Below the pieces are notes generated by a model, which ran no database searches, was not told the origin of the DNA, and was given only the letters and a program-made list of their open reading frames with translations. This document shows, piece after piece, positions 8,291 through 16,338 of a stretch of DNA of 64,000 bases. Position 1 is the first letter of the stretch. Every line of letters starts with the position of its first letter. Made by a program: the position numbers and the translations under genes. Origin of the DNA: Rhodobacter capsulatus (lineage in GTDB: Bacteria > Pseudomonadota > Alphaproteobacteria > Rhodobacterales > Rhodobacteraceae). The DNA lies in assembly GCF_003254295.1 (NCBI RefSeq), contig NZ_QKZO01000008.1, forward strand, positions 62,001-126,000, given 5' to 3'.

Positions 8291-9147
8291 CGACCGACCC
8301 TGCAGGGGACATCCTGATCACCGGGCTGCCGCGCTCGGGCACGACCCTGACCTGCCATCTGCTGAACAAGCTGGCGAACTGCGTGGCGCTGCACGAGCCG
8401 ATCGACCCCGCGACGCTGGTCGGGCTGGAGCCCGAGGCGCTGGGGGCCGCGCTGCGGCAGTTCTGCGCCGCGCAGCGCGGGCAGATCCTGACCAGCGGCA
8501 CCGCGACCAGCAAGGCCTGGCACGGGACGGTGCCCAGCAATCCGATGGCCGATGCCGATGCCCAGGGTCGCCGCAAGCGCGTGCTGAACGGCATGGAAAT
8601 CATCGTCAGGAATGTCGATCGCGCCGATTTCCGCCTTTTCGTCAAACAGAACGCCTTTTTCACCGCGGCGCTGCCGGAGCTGACGCCGCAGTTTCGCTGC
8701 TTTGGCATCATCCGCAATCCGCTGGCGGTTCTGCTGTCCTGGCGCACGGCGCAGATGCCGGTGACCGAGGGGCGCATGCCCGCCGCCGAGCGGGTCGATG
8801 CAAGGCTTGCGGCGGCGATCGCGGCGGAACCGGACCTGTTGCAACGGCAATTCCTGCTGCTTGATTTCTGTTTTGCGCAGTATCGCCGGTTCCTGCCCGG
8901 GCGGACGATCCGCTACGAGGAGATCATCCGCTCCGGCGGCGCGGCGCTTGCGGCGCTGGCGCCCGCGGCGGCGGGGCTGTGCGAGCCGCTGCAGTCGCGC
9001 AACCGGCTGGGCCTGCGCAGCGATCCCGCGGCGCAAGAAATCGCCGCACGGCTGCTGGAGCGGGACTCGCCCTGCTGGTCCCTTTATGACCGCGCCGAGG
9101 TCGAGGCGCTGGCGCGGGCCGATCAGCCGCCCATCGGCTCGGCGTAG
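8287..9147 (+). CDS. Sulfotransferase-family protein
   Basis: The 286-residue protein opens with the PAPS 5'-phosphosulfate loop ITGLPRSGTTLTCHLL. The second PAPS-binding region is seen at FGIIRNPLAVLLSWRT. It starts within the stop of the glycosyltransferase gene. Its 3' end overlaps the convergent sulfotransferase gene by 25 bases. Likely substrate is a surface glycan or glycolipid; this is inferred from the neighbours only. Confidence 0.7.
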   Translation: MTTDPAGDILITGLPRSGTTLTCHLLNKLANCVALHEPIDPATLVGLEPEALGAALRQFCAAQRGQILTSGTATSKAWHGTVPSNPMADADAQGRRKRVLNGMEIIVRNVDRADFRLFVKQNAFFTAALPELTPQFRCFGIIRNPLAVLLSWRTAQMPVTEGRMPAAERVDARLAAAIAAEPDLLQRQFLLLDFCFAQYRRFLPGRTIRYEEIIRSGGAALAALAPAAAGLCEPLQSRNRLGLRSDPAAQEIAARLLERDSPCWSLYDRAEVEALARADQPPIGSA

Positions 9148-9929
9148 CCGGGGTCAAGCCAATCCTCGAGGTCAAGCCCGGTGATCTGGCTGGTCGCGCG
9201 GATATCGCCCTCGTAAAGGCGGCAGAGATAGGCATGATCCGCCGCCGCCATCGGCGTCGCTTCGGTCGAGACGACGGGCACGATGTAATCTGCCAGCGCG
9301 ATCCGCGCCTGTGGCAGCTGCAGGAAATCAAGCAGCCGCGCCAGCTCGGTTTCGGTCTGCGACCAAAGCCGGTCGGTGCGCAGGAACAGCAGCTGCCGGC
9401 GGGGAAAATGCGTCAGCAGCCGGGCGATCTGCGCCGCATAAAAGCCGCGTTCGACATAGGAAAAGAGGCGCCGATCGTCCTCCGGCCCCTGTGCGACCCG
9501 GGCACGGCCCTCGCGGATCGCCCGGCAGAACGGCAGGTCTTCCTTTTGCCACGTGGTCACCATCCGCCAGTGCGAATGGGCGCGAAAGGCGGGATGGCGC
9601 AGGCAGATCACCAGCCGGGCGTGCGGATTGTAGGCGGCCAGCCGCTCGATCGCCTGCGGCCAATAGATGTAGATCGGCGTCGCCTCGCCGCGCCGGACCG
9701 TCCTGGCCGACCAGTCGAACAGATCATGCAGGCCCGCGGGATCCGGTCGGCTCCAGTCAAGGCGCTCGTCGTCGAAGAAATGCGCCTCCTTGCGGCGGGC
9801 CATCTGCACGGCCGGGTGGCGCCGCAACATGCTGTCAAGCGCCGTCGTGCCGCCCTTTTGCACGCCGACGATGAAGAAATCGACACGCCGCGCCGCGCCC
9901 GGAAGCGGTTCGCCGAGCGGCGCCAACAT
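9123..9929 (-). CDS. Sulfotransferase (heparan/NDST-like domain)
   Basis: The 268-residue protein has FFIVGVQKGGTTALDSML (5'-phosphosulfate loop), EAHFFDDERL, and LVICLRHPAFRAHSHW (3'-phosphate binding), the order seen in the sulfotransfer_1 family. Start ATG 9929 lacks a clear Shine-Dalgarno; an in-frame TTG 30 bases upstream has AAAGG at a usable distance, so the N-terminus is uncertain. It converges with the other sulfotransferase gene, making a two-sulfotransferase, one-glycosyltransferase cassette. Confidence 0.7.
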   Translation of the reverse strand: MLAPLGEPLPGAARRVDFFIVGVQKGGTTALDSMLRRHPAVQMARRKEAHFFDDERLDWSRPDPAGLHDLFDWSARTVRRGEATPIYIYWPQAIERLAAYNPHARLVICLRHPAFRAHSHWRMVTTWQKEDLPFCRAIREGRARVAQGPEDDRRLFSYVERGFYAAQIARLLTHFPRRQLLFLRTDRLWSQTETELARLLDFLQLPQARIALADYIVPVVSTEATPMAAADHAYLCRLYEGDIRATSQITGLDLEDWLDPGYAEPMGG

Positions 9930-10114
9930 GCGATCTTGCGGGTCTTCTTGTTCAGTCAATCCGAGAGGGCCTTTCCGGATCCGTCGTGGCAGCGGGGTCG
10001 AAAGACGGACAGGCCCGGCCCTTGACCCGCCGAGATTGACCGAGGCCCGCGCAAAACTCAAGCCCTCCGATCCGCTGCCGCCCGCGCGCCCCCGGGGTGG
10101 CAAGGGCGCCTCCG

Positions 10115-10149
10115 GGCCAGAGGAGCGCTTCCCGCAGGCCCCTCTGGCC
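10115..10149. terminator. Inverted repeat downstream of the kinase gene
   Basis: GGCCAGAGG (10115-10123) and CCTCTGGCC (10141-10149) pair perfectly around 17 bases, just past the kinase stop on the minus strand. No T-run follows, so it may be a Rho-dependent or mRNA-stabilising hairpin rather than an intrinsic terminator. Confidence 0.35.
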
Positions 10150-10155
10150 TTCGCC

Positions 10156-11400
10156 TCATTGTGCGGCCAGCGCGAAGGGCAGGCCTTGCCCCGGCTGCGC
10201 CGCCGACAGGCCCGCCGTCAAGGCTGCGGTGTCGAGCGCGATCATCCGTTCCTCGTCCGTCGGCACGACCAGCGTCGCCACCCGTGCCCCCGCCGCGCTG
10301 ATGTTCGGATGGCCGTCGCGCGCGATCGCATTCGCCCGCGCATCGATCGAGACGCCGAGAAACCCCAGATCCTCGCAGATCATCGCGCGCACCCGGGCGC
10401 TGTTCTCGCCGATGCCCGCGGTGAAGACGAGCGCGTCGATCCCGCCCATCGCCGCCGCATAGGCGCCGATCATCTTGCGGATCTGATAGACGAAGACCTC
10501 GATCGCCAGCTGGCAGCGCGCATTGCCCGCATCGGCCGCCGCCATCACCTCGCGCATGTCGTTCGACAGCCCCGACAGGCCAAGCAGGCCGCTTTTGGTG
10601 TAGCAGATGTCCTCGACCTCGGTCAGGCTCAGCCCGGCCTCGCGCAGCAGATGAAAGATGATCGCCGGGTCGAAATCGCCGCTGCGGGTGCCCATCGGCA
10701 CGCCGCCGAAGGTGCCAAACCCGATCGAGGTGTCGATCGACTGCCCGCCCTTGACCGCATCGAGCGTGACACCGTTGCCCAGATGGCAGACCACCATCGA
10801 CAGGCTGTCAAGCGGACGGTTCAGCAGCTCGGCGGCGCTGCGCGAGACATAGCGGCAGGAGGTGCCGTGAAAGCCGTAGCGGCGGATGCCGTGCTTTCGC
10901 GTCAGCTCATAGGGCAGGGCGTAAAGATGGGCGCGTTCGGGAATGGTCTGGTGAAAGGCGGTGTCGAAAACGACGACATTCGGCACGCCGGGGAACATCC
11001 GCTGCGCCTCCTCGATGCCGATGATGTTGCAGGGATTGTGCAGCGGCGCAAAGGTCGCGCAAGCGCGCAGCGCCGCCATCACCGCGTCATCGACCAGCAC
11101 CGAGCCGAAGAAGATCGCCCCGCCATGCACGGCGCGGTGCCCGATGGCGGTGATCGCGCCGGGGCATTCGATCACCTCATATTCGGGGTTCGTGAGGTTC
11201 TCCATCATCAGCGCGAAGGCGGCGCGGTGATCGGGAATGGCGCGGCGGTGATGCTCGCCGCGGTGGCCGACCCAGTGATCGGTCGTGCCCTCGGGCTCGC
11301 CGATGCGGGCGATCAGCCCCGAGGCGATCACATGGCTCAGATCGGGGGCATGGAGTTGGTATTTCAGGCTGGAGCTGCCGCAGTTGATGGTCAGGATCAT
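10156..11400 (-). CDS. ackA: Acetate/propionate kinase
   Basis: The 414-residue protein carries the ASKHA kinase motifs: N-terminal MILTINCGSSSLKY, GHRAVHGG, FDTAFHQTIP, the HLGNG phosphate loop, GTRSGDFDP and FTAGIGENS. It phosphorylates ADP from acyl-phosphate, here most likely propionyl-phosphate made by PduL inside the neighbouring microcompartment. It is the second gene of a minus-strand unit behind the membrane protein at 11513-12424, divergent from the microcompartment operon. ATG 11400 is the only start compatible with the family. Confidence 0.85.
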   Translation of the reverse strand: MILTINCGSSSLKYQLHAPDLSHVIASGLIARIGEPEGTTDHWVGHRGEHHRRAIPDHRAAFALMMENLTNPEYEVIECPGAITAIGHRAVHGGAIFFGSVLVDDAVMAALRACATFAPLHNPCNIIGIEEAQRMFPGVPNVVVFDTAFHQTIPERAHLYALPYELTRKHGIRRYGFHGTSCRYVSRSAAELLNRPLDSLSMVVCHLGNGVTLDAVKGGQSIDTSIGFGTFGGVPMGTRSGDFDPAIIFHLLREAGLSLTEVEDICYTKSGLLGLSGLSNDMREVMAAADAGNARCQLAIEVFVYQIRKMIGAYAAAMGGIDALVFTAGIGENSARVRAMICEDLGFLGVSIDARANAIARDGHPNISAAGARVATLVVPTDEERMIALDTAALTAGLSAAQPGQGLPFALAAQ

Positions 11401-11512
11401 GGTCGGTTGTCCTTGGGTGCAGGGCAGCCCCGGGGGGCCGCCGGGAAATCGGCGGTGCGACGGGGGATGTCGCACCGCCGTTGCGGGGGCGGGGGAAGGG
11501 TCCGCCCCCGGA

Positions 11513-12424
11513 TCAGACCGGCAGGGGGGCAAGCGTCCAGAAGCCCACCGCGGTCAGAAGGTTGATGGCAAAGGTCATCACGGCGATGGCGCAGGCGGGC
11601 GGATCGACATGGGTGTCGCCGTGGCACAGGAAGGCGCGGGCAAAGAACTCGCCCAGGAAGGCCGAGAGGATGCCGATGACCGCGCCCCAGATCACCGAGC
11701 CCGAGGCCACGCCCGCAAGGGCGGCGGGCAGCATGATGTGGTGGGTGACCGGGATCAGCACGCCAAGCGTCAGGAAAAACAGCGACGAGGCGGCGATGCC
11801 GAAGGCCAGCAGCGCGCCCGGCACGCCATGGGTGACGCCCAGCCAGGCGCCCAGCAAGCCGCCGCCAAGGCCGATCACCGCGATCTGCGCCGGGCTTGAC
11901 TGGAACACCAGCCATTTCGTCGCGTCGGTCGGCTGGAAGAAGCCGCGGCCCGGATCGGCCTTGCCGCAAAAGCCGCAAGTCCCCCACAGAAACCGCGCGA
12001 GGAAAGCCGAGATCACCACGCCGACGGCGGGCAGGTCGGAAAAGGCAAGGCCGGGGCCAAAGGAGGGCACGAATTGCAGCGCCCAGAAGATCACATAGCC
12101 GATCAGCCCGAAGATGCCGCCCACCAAAAGCACGTCGGGCGCGTTCAGCCCCATCCCCGCGGTGACGATGTTGCGCCCGCTGTCAAGCTTGCCCTTTTTC
12201 GCCGCATAGGCCGCCGCCGCGACGCCTGCCGCAAAGCCGCCGGTATGCGGGCCGAAGGCGCCAAAGGGGATGCCGAAGAAATCGGTCGTGCCCGCGCCGA
12301 TGGCGAGCTGGATCGCGACGCCGATCATCGTCAGGAAGCCGACGAAGGCGAAGGCGGGCAGGGCGCCGATCGCGGCGCCGAATATTCCGCCGCCGAAAGC
12401 GACGAGCAAACCAAGCAGTGTCAT
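11513..12424 (-). CDS. Multi-pass inner-membrane protein linked to the microcompartment locus
   Basis: The 303-residue protein has about eight to ten hydrophobic helices, starting MTLLGLLVAFGGGIFGAAIG. Between helices are distinctive polar signatures: GAFGPHTGGF, WGTCGFCGKADPGRGFF and FLCHGDTHVDPPACAI. These conserved-looking Cys/His segments and the glycine-rich helices suggest a channel or transporter. ATG 12424 follows AAGGAGA. It precedes ackA in the same direction and faces the microcompartment operon across the regulatory gap. I recognise it only as a protein of unknown function; uptake of the diol or release of propionate is a hypothesis from context. Confidence 0.7.
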   Translation of the reverse strand: MTLLGLLVAFGGGIFGAAIGALPAFAFVGFLTMIGVAIQLAIGAGTTDFFGIPFGAFGPHTGGFAAGVAAAAYAAKKGKLDSGRNIVTAGMGLNAPDVLLVGGIFGLIGYVIFWALQFVPSFGPGLAFSDLPAVGVVISAFLARFLWGTCGFCGKADPGRGFFQPTDATKWLVFQSSPAQIAVIGLGGGLLGAWLGVTHGVPGALLAFGIAASSLFFLTLGVLIPVTHHIMLPAALAGVASGSVIWGAVIGILSAFLGEFFARAFLCHGDTHVDPPACAIAVMTFAINLLTAVGFWTLAPLPV

Positions 12425-12486
12425 TCTGGTCTCCTTGTATATTCCGGGCGGATCCGACTGGAGTATGTCCGGGGTCTTGATGCGGT

Positions 12487-12492
12487 TTTATA
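12487..12492 (-). promoter_or_regulatory. Candidate -10 element for the membrane protein-ackA unit
   Basis: On the minus strand TATAAA lies 62 bases upstream of the start at 12424. A good -35 at the usual spacing is not evident, in line with an activator-dependent promoter. Confidence 0.35.
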
Positions 12493-12552
12493 GGGCGCGG
12501 CCGGAGGACCGCGAAAACGACCGGTCGCGGAAAATGCGCGTATAGAAACAGG

Positions 12553-12618
12553 GCATCGGAAAATCGCTTTCCGATGCGCGAATTCCTGTCGGAGTGGCGC
12601 GAGTTTCTTTCCGACGCG
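12553..12618. promoter_or_regulatory. Repeated TTTCCGAYGCG sites in the divergent control region
   Basis: GCATCGGAAA (12553-12562) and TTTCCGATGC (12568-12577) are a perfect inverted repeat with a five-base centre. A further direct copy TTTCCGACGCG lies at 12608-12618, exactly 40 bases after the second arm. The spacing of about four helical turns and the location between the two divergent units suit an AraC-type activator such as the response regulator at 26726. No binding data; inference from arrangement. Confidence 0.4.
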
Positions 12619-12837
12619 GGCGGTCGATTGGCGCTGAAATTACCGCCGCGGGGGCTTGCGGGTCAACGCGAGCGGCTTGGCCTTCGCGGGTAGTTTCTTG
12701 CAATTTCCGCTTTGCCCGAGTCGCTTCGACGTTCAGTGCCTTGTAATGTAATGTAAATTTGCCAAAGGCGCGGGCGGTTTCCCGCGATTTCGCCCCGCCG
12801 GGGCTGCGCTGGAAGCAGTCGGGACTTGTCCGGGGCA

Positions 12838-12874
12838 GGACAAGAAAACACCCGGTCTCTGTCTTTTCTTGTCC
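12838..12874. repeat. Long inverted repeat in the microcompartment operon leader
   Basis: GGACAAGAAAA (12838-12848) and TTTTCTTGTCC (12864-12874) pair perfectly around 15 bases. A third CTTGTCC copy at 12824-12830 can compete for the same arm. It may be an operator or an alternative RNA hairpin in the leader. The rest of 12425-13055 contains no convincing gene. Confidence 0.4.
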
Positions 12875-12987
12875 CGCGCGGCTGTGCGCGATCCGGCGGC
12901 GGCGACAAAATCCCCGTATTTTCAGGGGAAAGCCGCAGCGCAAAAGGGCAGGGCAAGATATTCCCCTTTGTGGTCAAGGTGCTCGCG

Positions 12988-13017
12988 TTGACCCTTTTGG
13001 CTTTCCGGGACTATTCA
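12988..13017 (+). promoter_or_regulatory. Candidate sigma-70-type promoter before the DJ-1-like gene
   Basis: TTGACC (12988-12993) and TATTCA (13012-13017) are separated by 18 bases, 39 bases before ATG 13056. This is a reasonable housekeeping-type promoter for the microcompartment operon, with the repeats described above lying further upstream. Confidence 0.4.
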
Positions 13018-13055
13018 TTTCCCAGACGCCGAAAACGGCAGCCCAGGAAAAGCAG

Positions 13056-13646
13056 ATGAAACGCCCCCGCCAAAACAAAATCCTGATGATCGTCGGAGAT
13101 TACTCTGAAGATTATGAAGTGATGGTGCCGTTTCAGGCGCTGAGCATGCTGGGCTTCACCGTCGAGGCCGTCTGCCCCGGCAAGCGCAAGGGCGAGACGA
13201 TCCGCACCGCGATCCATGAGTTCGAGGGCGATCAGACCTATTCGGAAAAACCCGGCCATCGTTTCGCGCTGACGGCAAGCTTCGCCACTGTCAGCCCCGA
13301 GGACCATGCCGGTCTCTATCTCGCCGGTGGCCGTGCCTGCGAATACCTGCGACTGGATGCGCAGGTTCTGGCCATCGTGCGGGCCTTCATGACGGAGAAC
13401 CGGCCGGTGGCCGCGATCTGCCATGGCGCGCAGCTCCTGACCGCCGCCGACGTGGTGCGCGGACGTCGGTTGACGGCCTGTCCGGCCGTCGAACCGGAAG
13501 TGACGGCGGCAGGGGCCCACTTCGTCGCAACCGCGCCGGAGCACACCGTGATCGACGGCAATCTTGCGACCGCACCGGCCTGGCCCGGGCATCCGACACT
13601 GATGCGCGCGTTCGTTTCGCTCATCGACCCCGACATCCTGAACTGA
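13056..13646 (+). CDS. DJ-1/PfpI-family protein of the microcompartment operon
   Basis: The 196-residue protein has the DJ-1/PfpI fold with the nucleophile elbow AAICHGAQLL (cysteine) and an upstream glutamate region in VEAVCPGKRKGE. ATG 13056 has AGGAAAAG eight bases upstream. Members of this family act as glyoxalases, deglycases or chaperone-like proteases; genes of this type are frequent first genes of glycyl-radical propanediol loci. A role in detoxifying reactive aldehyde is plausible but unproven. Confidence 0.75.
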   Translation: MKRPRQNKILMIVGDYSEDYEVMVPFQALSMLGFTVEAVCPGKRKGETIRTAIHEFEGDQTYSEKPGHRFALTASFATVSPEDHAGLYLAGGRACEYLRLDAQVLAIVRAFMTENRPVAAICHGAQLLTAADVVRGRRLTACPAVEPEVTAAGAHFVATAPEHTVIDGNLATAPAWPGHPTLMRAFVSLIDPDILN

Positions 13647-13681
13647 CCGGCGTCCCGGCGGGACCAGACCCCGCCGAGACG

Positions 13682-13698
13682 CCTCCACCGCCTGGAGG
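13682..13698 (+). promoter_or_regulatory. Hairpin containing the dehydratase ribosome-binding site
   Basis: CCTCCA (13682-13687) pairs with TGGAGG (13693-13698) around CCGCC. The GGAGG in the 3' arm is the Shine-Dalgarno of the gene starting at 13704, six bases on. If formed, the hairpin would hide the site. Confidence 0.45.
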
Positions 13699-13703
13699 AT
13701 AGA

Positions 13704-16226
13704 ATGATTGAGAAGGGCTTCACCAAACCGACCGACCGCATCACGCGGCTGAAGAACCAGATCCTGAATGCCCGGCCCCATGTCGAGGCCGAGCGCGCCG
13801 TGCTGGCCACCGAAGCCTACAAGGCGACCGAGGGCCTGTCGCCGATCCTGCGCCGCGCCAGGGTGGTGGAAAAGATCTTCGCCGAACTGCCGATCACCAT
13901 CCGCGACGATGAACTCGTGGTCGGCTCGATCACCGTCAACCCGCGCTCGACCGAGATCTGCCCCGAATTCAGCTTCGACTGGGTGGAAAAGGAATTCGAC
14001 ACCATGGCGACCCGCGTCGCCGACCCGTTCGAAATCCCCAAGGAAACCGCCGCCGCTCTGCATGAGGCGTTCAAATACTGGCCCGGCCGCACCACCGCCG
14101 ATCTTGCCGCCTCCTACATGTCGAAAAAGGCGAAGGATTGCATCGCCAACGGCGTCTTCACGGTGGGCAACTATTTCTACGGCGGCGTCGGCCATGTCTG
14201 CGTCGACTATGGCAAGATCCTGAAAACCGGCTTCCGCGGCGTCATCATCGAGGCGATCAAACGCCGCGAAGTGCTGGACGAACGCGACCCCGACACGATC
14301 AAGAAACAGCAGTTCTACACCGCCGTCATCATCGCCTACACCGCCGCGATCGGTTTTGCCAACCGCTATGCCGACAAGGCCGAGGAACTGGCGCGGGCCT
14401 GCTCCAACCCGACCCGCAAGGCCGAGCTGGAACAGATCGCCAAGAACTGCCGCCGCGTGCCGGAACATGGCGCCACGAGCTTCTGGGAAGCCTGCCAGAC
14501 GATGTGGTTCGTGCAATGCATGCTGCAGATCGAATCCTCGGGCCATTCGATTTCGCCCGGCCGCTTCGACCAATACATGTATCCGTTCCTGAAGGCCGAT
14601 ACCGCGATCAGCCGCGACTTTGCCCAGGAACTGATCGACTGCATCTGGATCAAGCTCAACGACGTCAACAAGACCCGCGACGAGGTCTCGGCGCAAGCCT
14701 TTGCCGGCTATGCGGTGTTCCAGAACCTCTGCGTCGGCGGCCAGACCGAAGACGGGCTCGATGCGACGAACGACGTGTCCTACATGTGCATGGAAGCCGT
14801 GGCCCATGTGCGTCTGCCCGCGCCGTCCTTCTCGATCCGGGTCTGGCAGGGCACGCCGGATGACTTCCTGCACCGTGCCGCCGAGGTCGTGCGTCTGGGG
14901 CTTGGCGTTCCCGCCGTCTACAACGACGAGGTGATCATCCCCTCGCTGCAAAACCGCGGTGTTTCGCTGTCTGACGCCCGCGATTACGGCATCGTCGGCT
15001 GCGTCGAACCGCAGGCGATTCACCGGACCGAGGGCTGGCACGACGCCGCCTTCTTCAACGTGGCGAAGGTGCTGGAAATCACCCTCGACAACGGCAAGGT
15101 CGGCGACATCCAGCTGGGCCCGATCACCGGCGATCCGCGCGACTGGAAATCGATCGACGATTTCTACACCGCCTTCACCGGGCAGATGTCGTTCTTTGTC
15201 AAATACCTGGCCGAGGCCGACAATTGTGTCGACATCGCCCATGCCGAACGGGCGCCGCTGCCGTTCCTCTCGGCGATGGTCGATGACTGCATGGGCCGCG
15301 GCAAGTCGGTGCAGGAAGGCGGCGCGATCTACAACTTCACCGGCCCGCAGGCCTTCGGCGTCGCCGACACCGGCGACTCGGTCTATGCGATGAAGAAATT
15401 CGTCTGGGACGACAAGAAGCTGACGATGGCCGAGCTGAAGGAAGCGCTCGACGCGAACTTCGGTCTGGGCACCGGGGCCAATGCGCCCGCCGAGATGAGT
15501 GAAAGCCAGATCTACGAAGCGGTGAAGAAAGTGCTGGCCGCGAATGCCAGCCTTGATGTCGCCGCGCTCAAGGACGAGTTCTATCGCACGCTTTCGACCG
15601 GCGCGGCGCCTGCGGCTTCGTCGAAATATGACGGCATCCGCCGCCTGCTCGACAGTGCTGATGCCTTCGGTAACGACAATGACGATGTCGACCTGATCGC
15701 CCGGAAATGCGCGCAGATCTACTGCAAGGAAGTGGAAAAATACACCAACCCGCGCGGGGGCCAGTTCCAGGCGGGGATCTATCCGGTCTCGGCGAACGTG
15801 CTGTTCGGCAAGGACGTGGGCGCGCTGCCCGACGGCCGCCCGGCGAAACTGCCGCTCGCCGATGGCGTCTCGCCGCGGCAGGGCAAGGACCGGCTCGGCC
15901 CGACCGCGGCGGCGAATTCGGTGGCGAAACTCGACCACTTCATCGCCTCGAACGGCACGCTCTACAACCAGAAATTCCTGCCCTCCGCTCTGGCAGGGGA
16001 CGCCGGGTTGCAGAACTTCGCCGCGCTGGTGCGGTCTTACTTCGATCACAAGGGCATGCATGTGCAGTTCAACGTGATCGACCGCGAAACCCTTCTGAAA
16101 GCACAGAAAAACCCCGAGGACTATCGTGACCTCGTGGTCCGGGTGGCGGGCTATTCGGCGCAGTTCGTCGTCCTCGCGAAAGAGGTGCAGGACGACATCA
16201 TCAGCCGCACCGAACAGGCCTTCTGA
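13704..16226 (+). CDS. Glycyl radical enzyme, B12-independent 1,2-propanediol dehydratase type
   Basis: The 840-residue enzyme belongs to the pyruvate formate-lyase-like family. Catalytic residues can be placed: thiyl cysteine Cys433 and base Glu435 in YGIVGCVEPQ, and the radical Gly816 in VRVAGYSAQF close to the C-terminus. It dehydrates 1,2-propanediol to propionaldehyde in the compartment lumen. Neighbouring PduP, PduL, shell proteins and activase fit a GRM3-type locus, as described for R. capsulatus. Choline or glycerol GREs share the same motifs, so the substrate rests on context. The N-terminus (MIEKGFTKPTDRITRLKNQI) starts at the family core and carries no encapsulation peptide. The ribosome site lies in a small hairpin. 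Confidence 0.85.
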   Translation: MIEKGFTKPTDRITRLKNQILNARPHVEAERAVLATEAYKATEGLSPILRRARVVEKIFAELPITIRDDELVVGSITVNPRSTEICPEFSFDWVEKEFDTMATRVADPFEIPKETAAALHEAFKYWPGRTTADLAASYMSKKAKDCIANGVFTVGNYFYGGVGHVCVDYGKILKTGFRGVIIEAIKRREVLDERDPDTIKKQQFYTAVIIAYTAAIGFANRYADKAEELARACSNPTRKAELEQIAKNCRRVPEHGATSFWEACQTMWFVQCMLQIESSGHSISPGRFDQYMYPFLKADTAISRDFAQELIDCIWIKLNDVNKTRDEVSAQAFAGYAVFQNLCVGGQTEDGLDATNDVSYMCMEAVAHVRLPAPSFSIRVWQGTPDDFLHRAAEVVRLGLGVPAVYNDEVIIPSLQNRGVSLSDARDYGIVGCVEPQAIHRTEGWHDAAFFNVAKVLEITLDNGKVGDIQLGPITGDPRDWKSIDDFYTAFTGQMSFFVKYLAEADNCVDIAHAERAPLPFLSAMVDDCMGRGKSVQEGGAIYNFTGPQAFGVADTGDSVYAMKKFVWDDKKLTMAELKEALDANFGLGTGANAPAEMSESQIYEAVKKVLAANASLDVAALKDEFYRTLSTGAAPAASSKYDGIRRLLDSADAFGNDNDDVDLIARKCAQIYCKEVEKYTNPRGGQFQAGIYPVSANVLFGKDVGALPDGRPAKLPLADGVSPRQGKDRLGPTAAANSVAKLDHFIASNGTLYNQKFLPSALAGDAGLQNFAALVRSYFDHKGMHVQFNVIDRETLLKAQKNPEDYRDLVVRVAGYSAQFVVLAKEVQDDIISRTEQAF

Positions 16227-16260
16227 CACCGCCGGTCCCGCGGCAACGCGGGGCCAGCCT

Positions 16261-16308
16261 CCCGGTCGGGCGGGCCGTCTCCTCCCGCCTCGCGTCAGCC
16301 CGACCGGG
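16261..16308 (+). repeat. Inverted repeat between the dehydratase and alcohol dehydrogenase genes
   Basis: CCCGGTCGGGC (16261-16271) and GCCCGACCGGG (16298-16308) pair perfectly around 26 bases. There is no T-run. Placed right after the gene for the most abundant enzyme, such a hairpin could protect its mRNA or lower expression of the downstream genes. Confidence 0.45.
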
Positions 16309-16338
16309 CCCTTTCACCCCTCACCGACAGGTGTTCCG

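Noticed and set aside
13011-16229. Minus-strand open frame of 1072 codons opposite the dehydratase
   Set aside because: It mirrors the coding frame of a highly biased gene and shows no motif or ribosome site.
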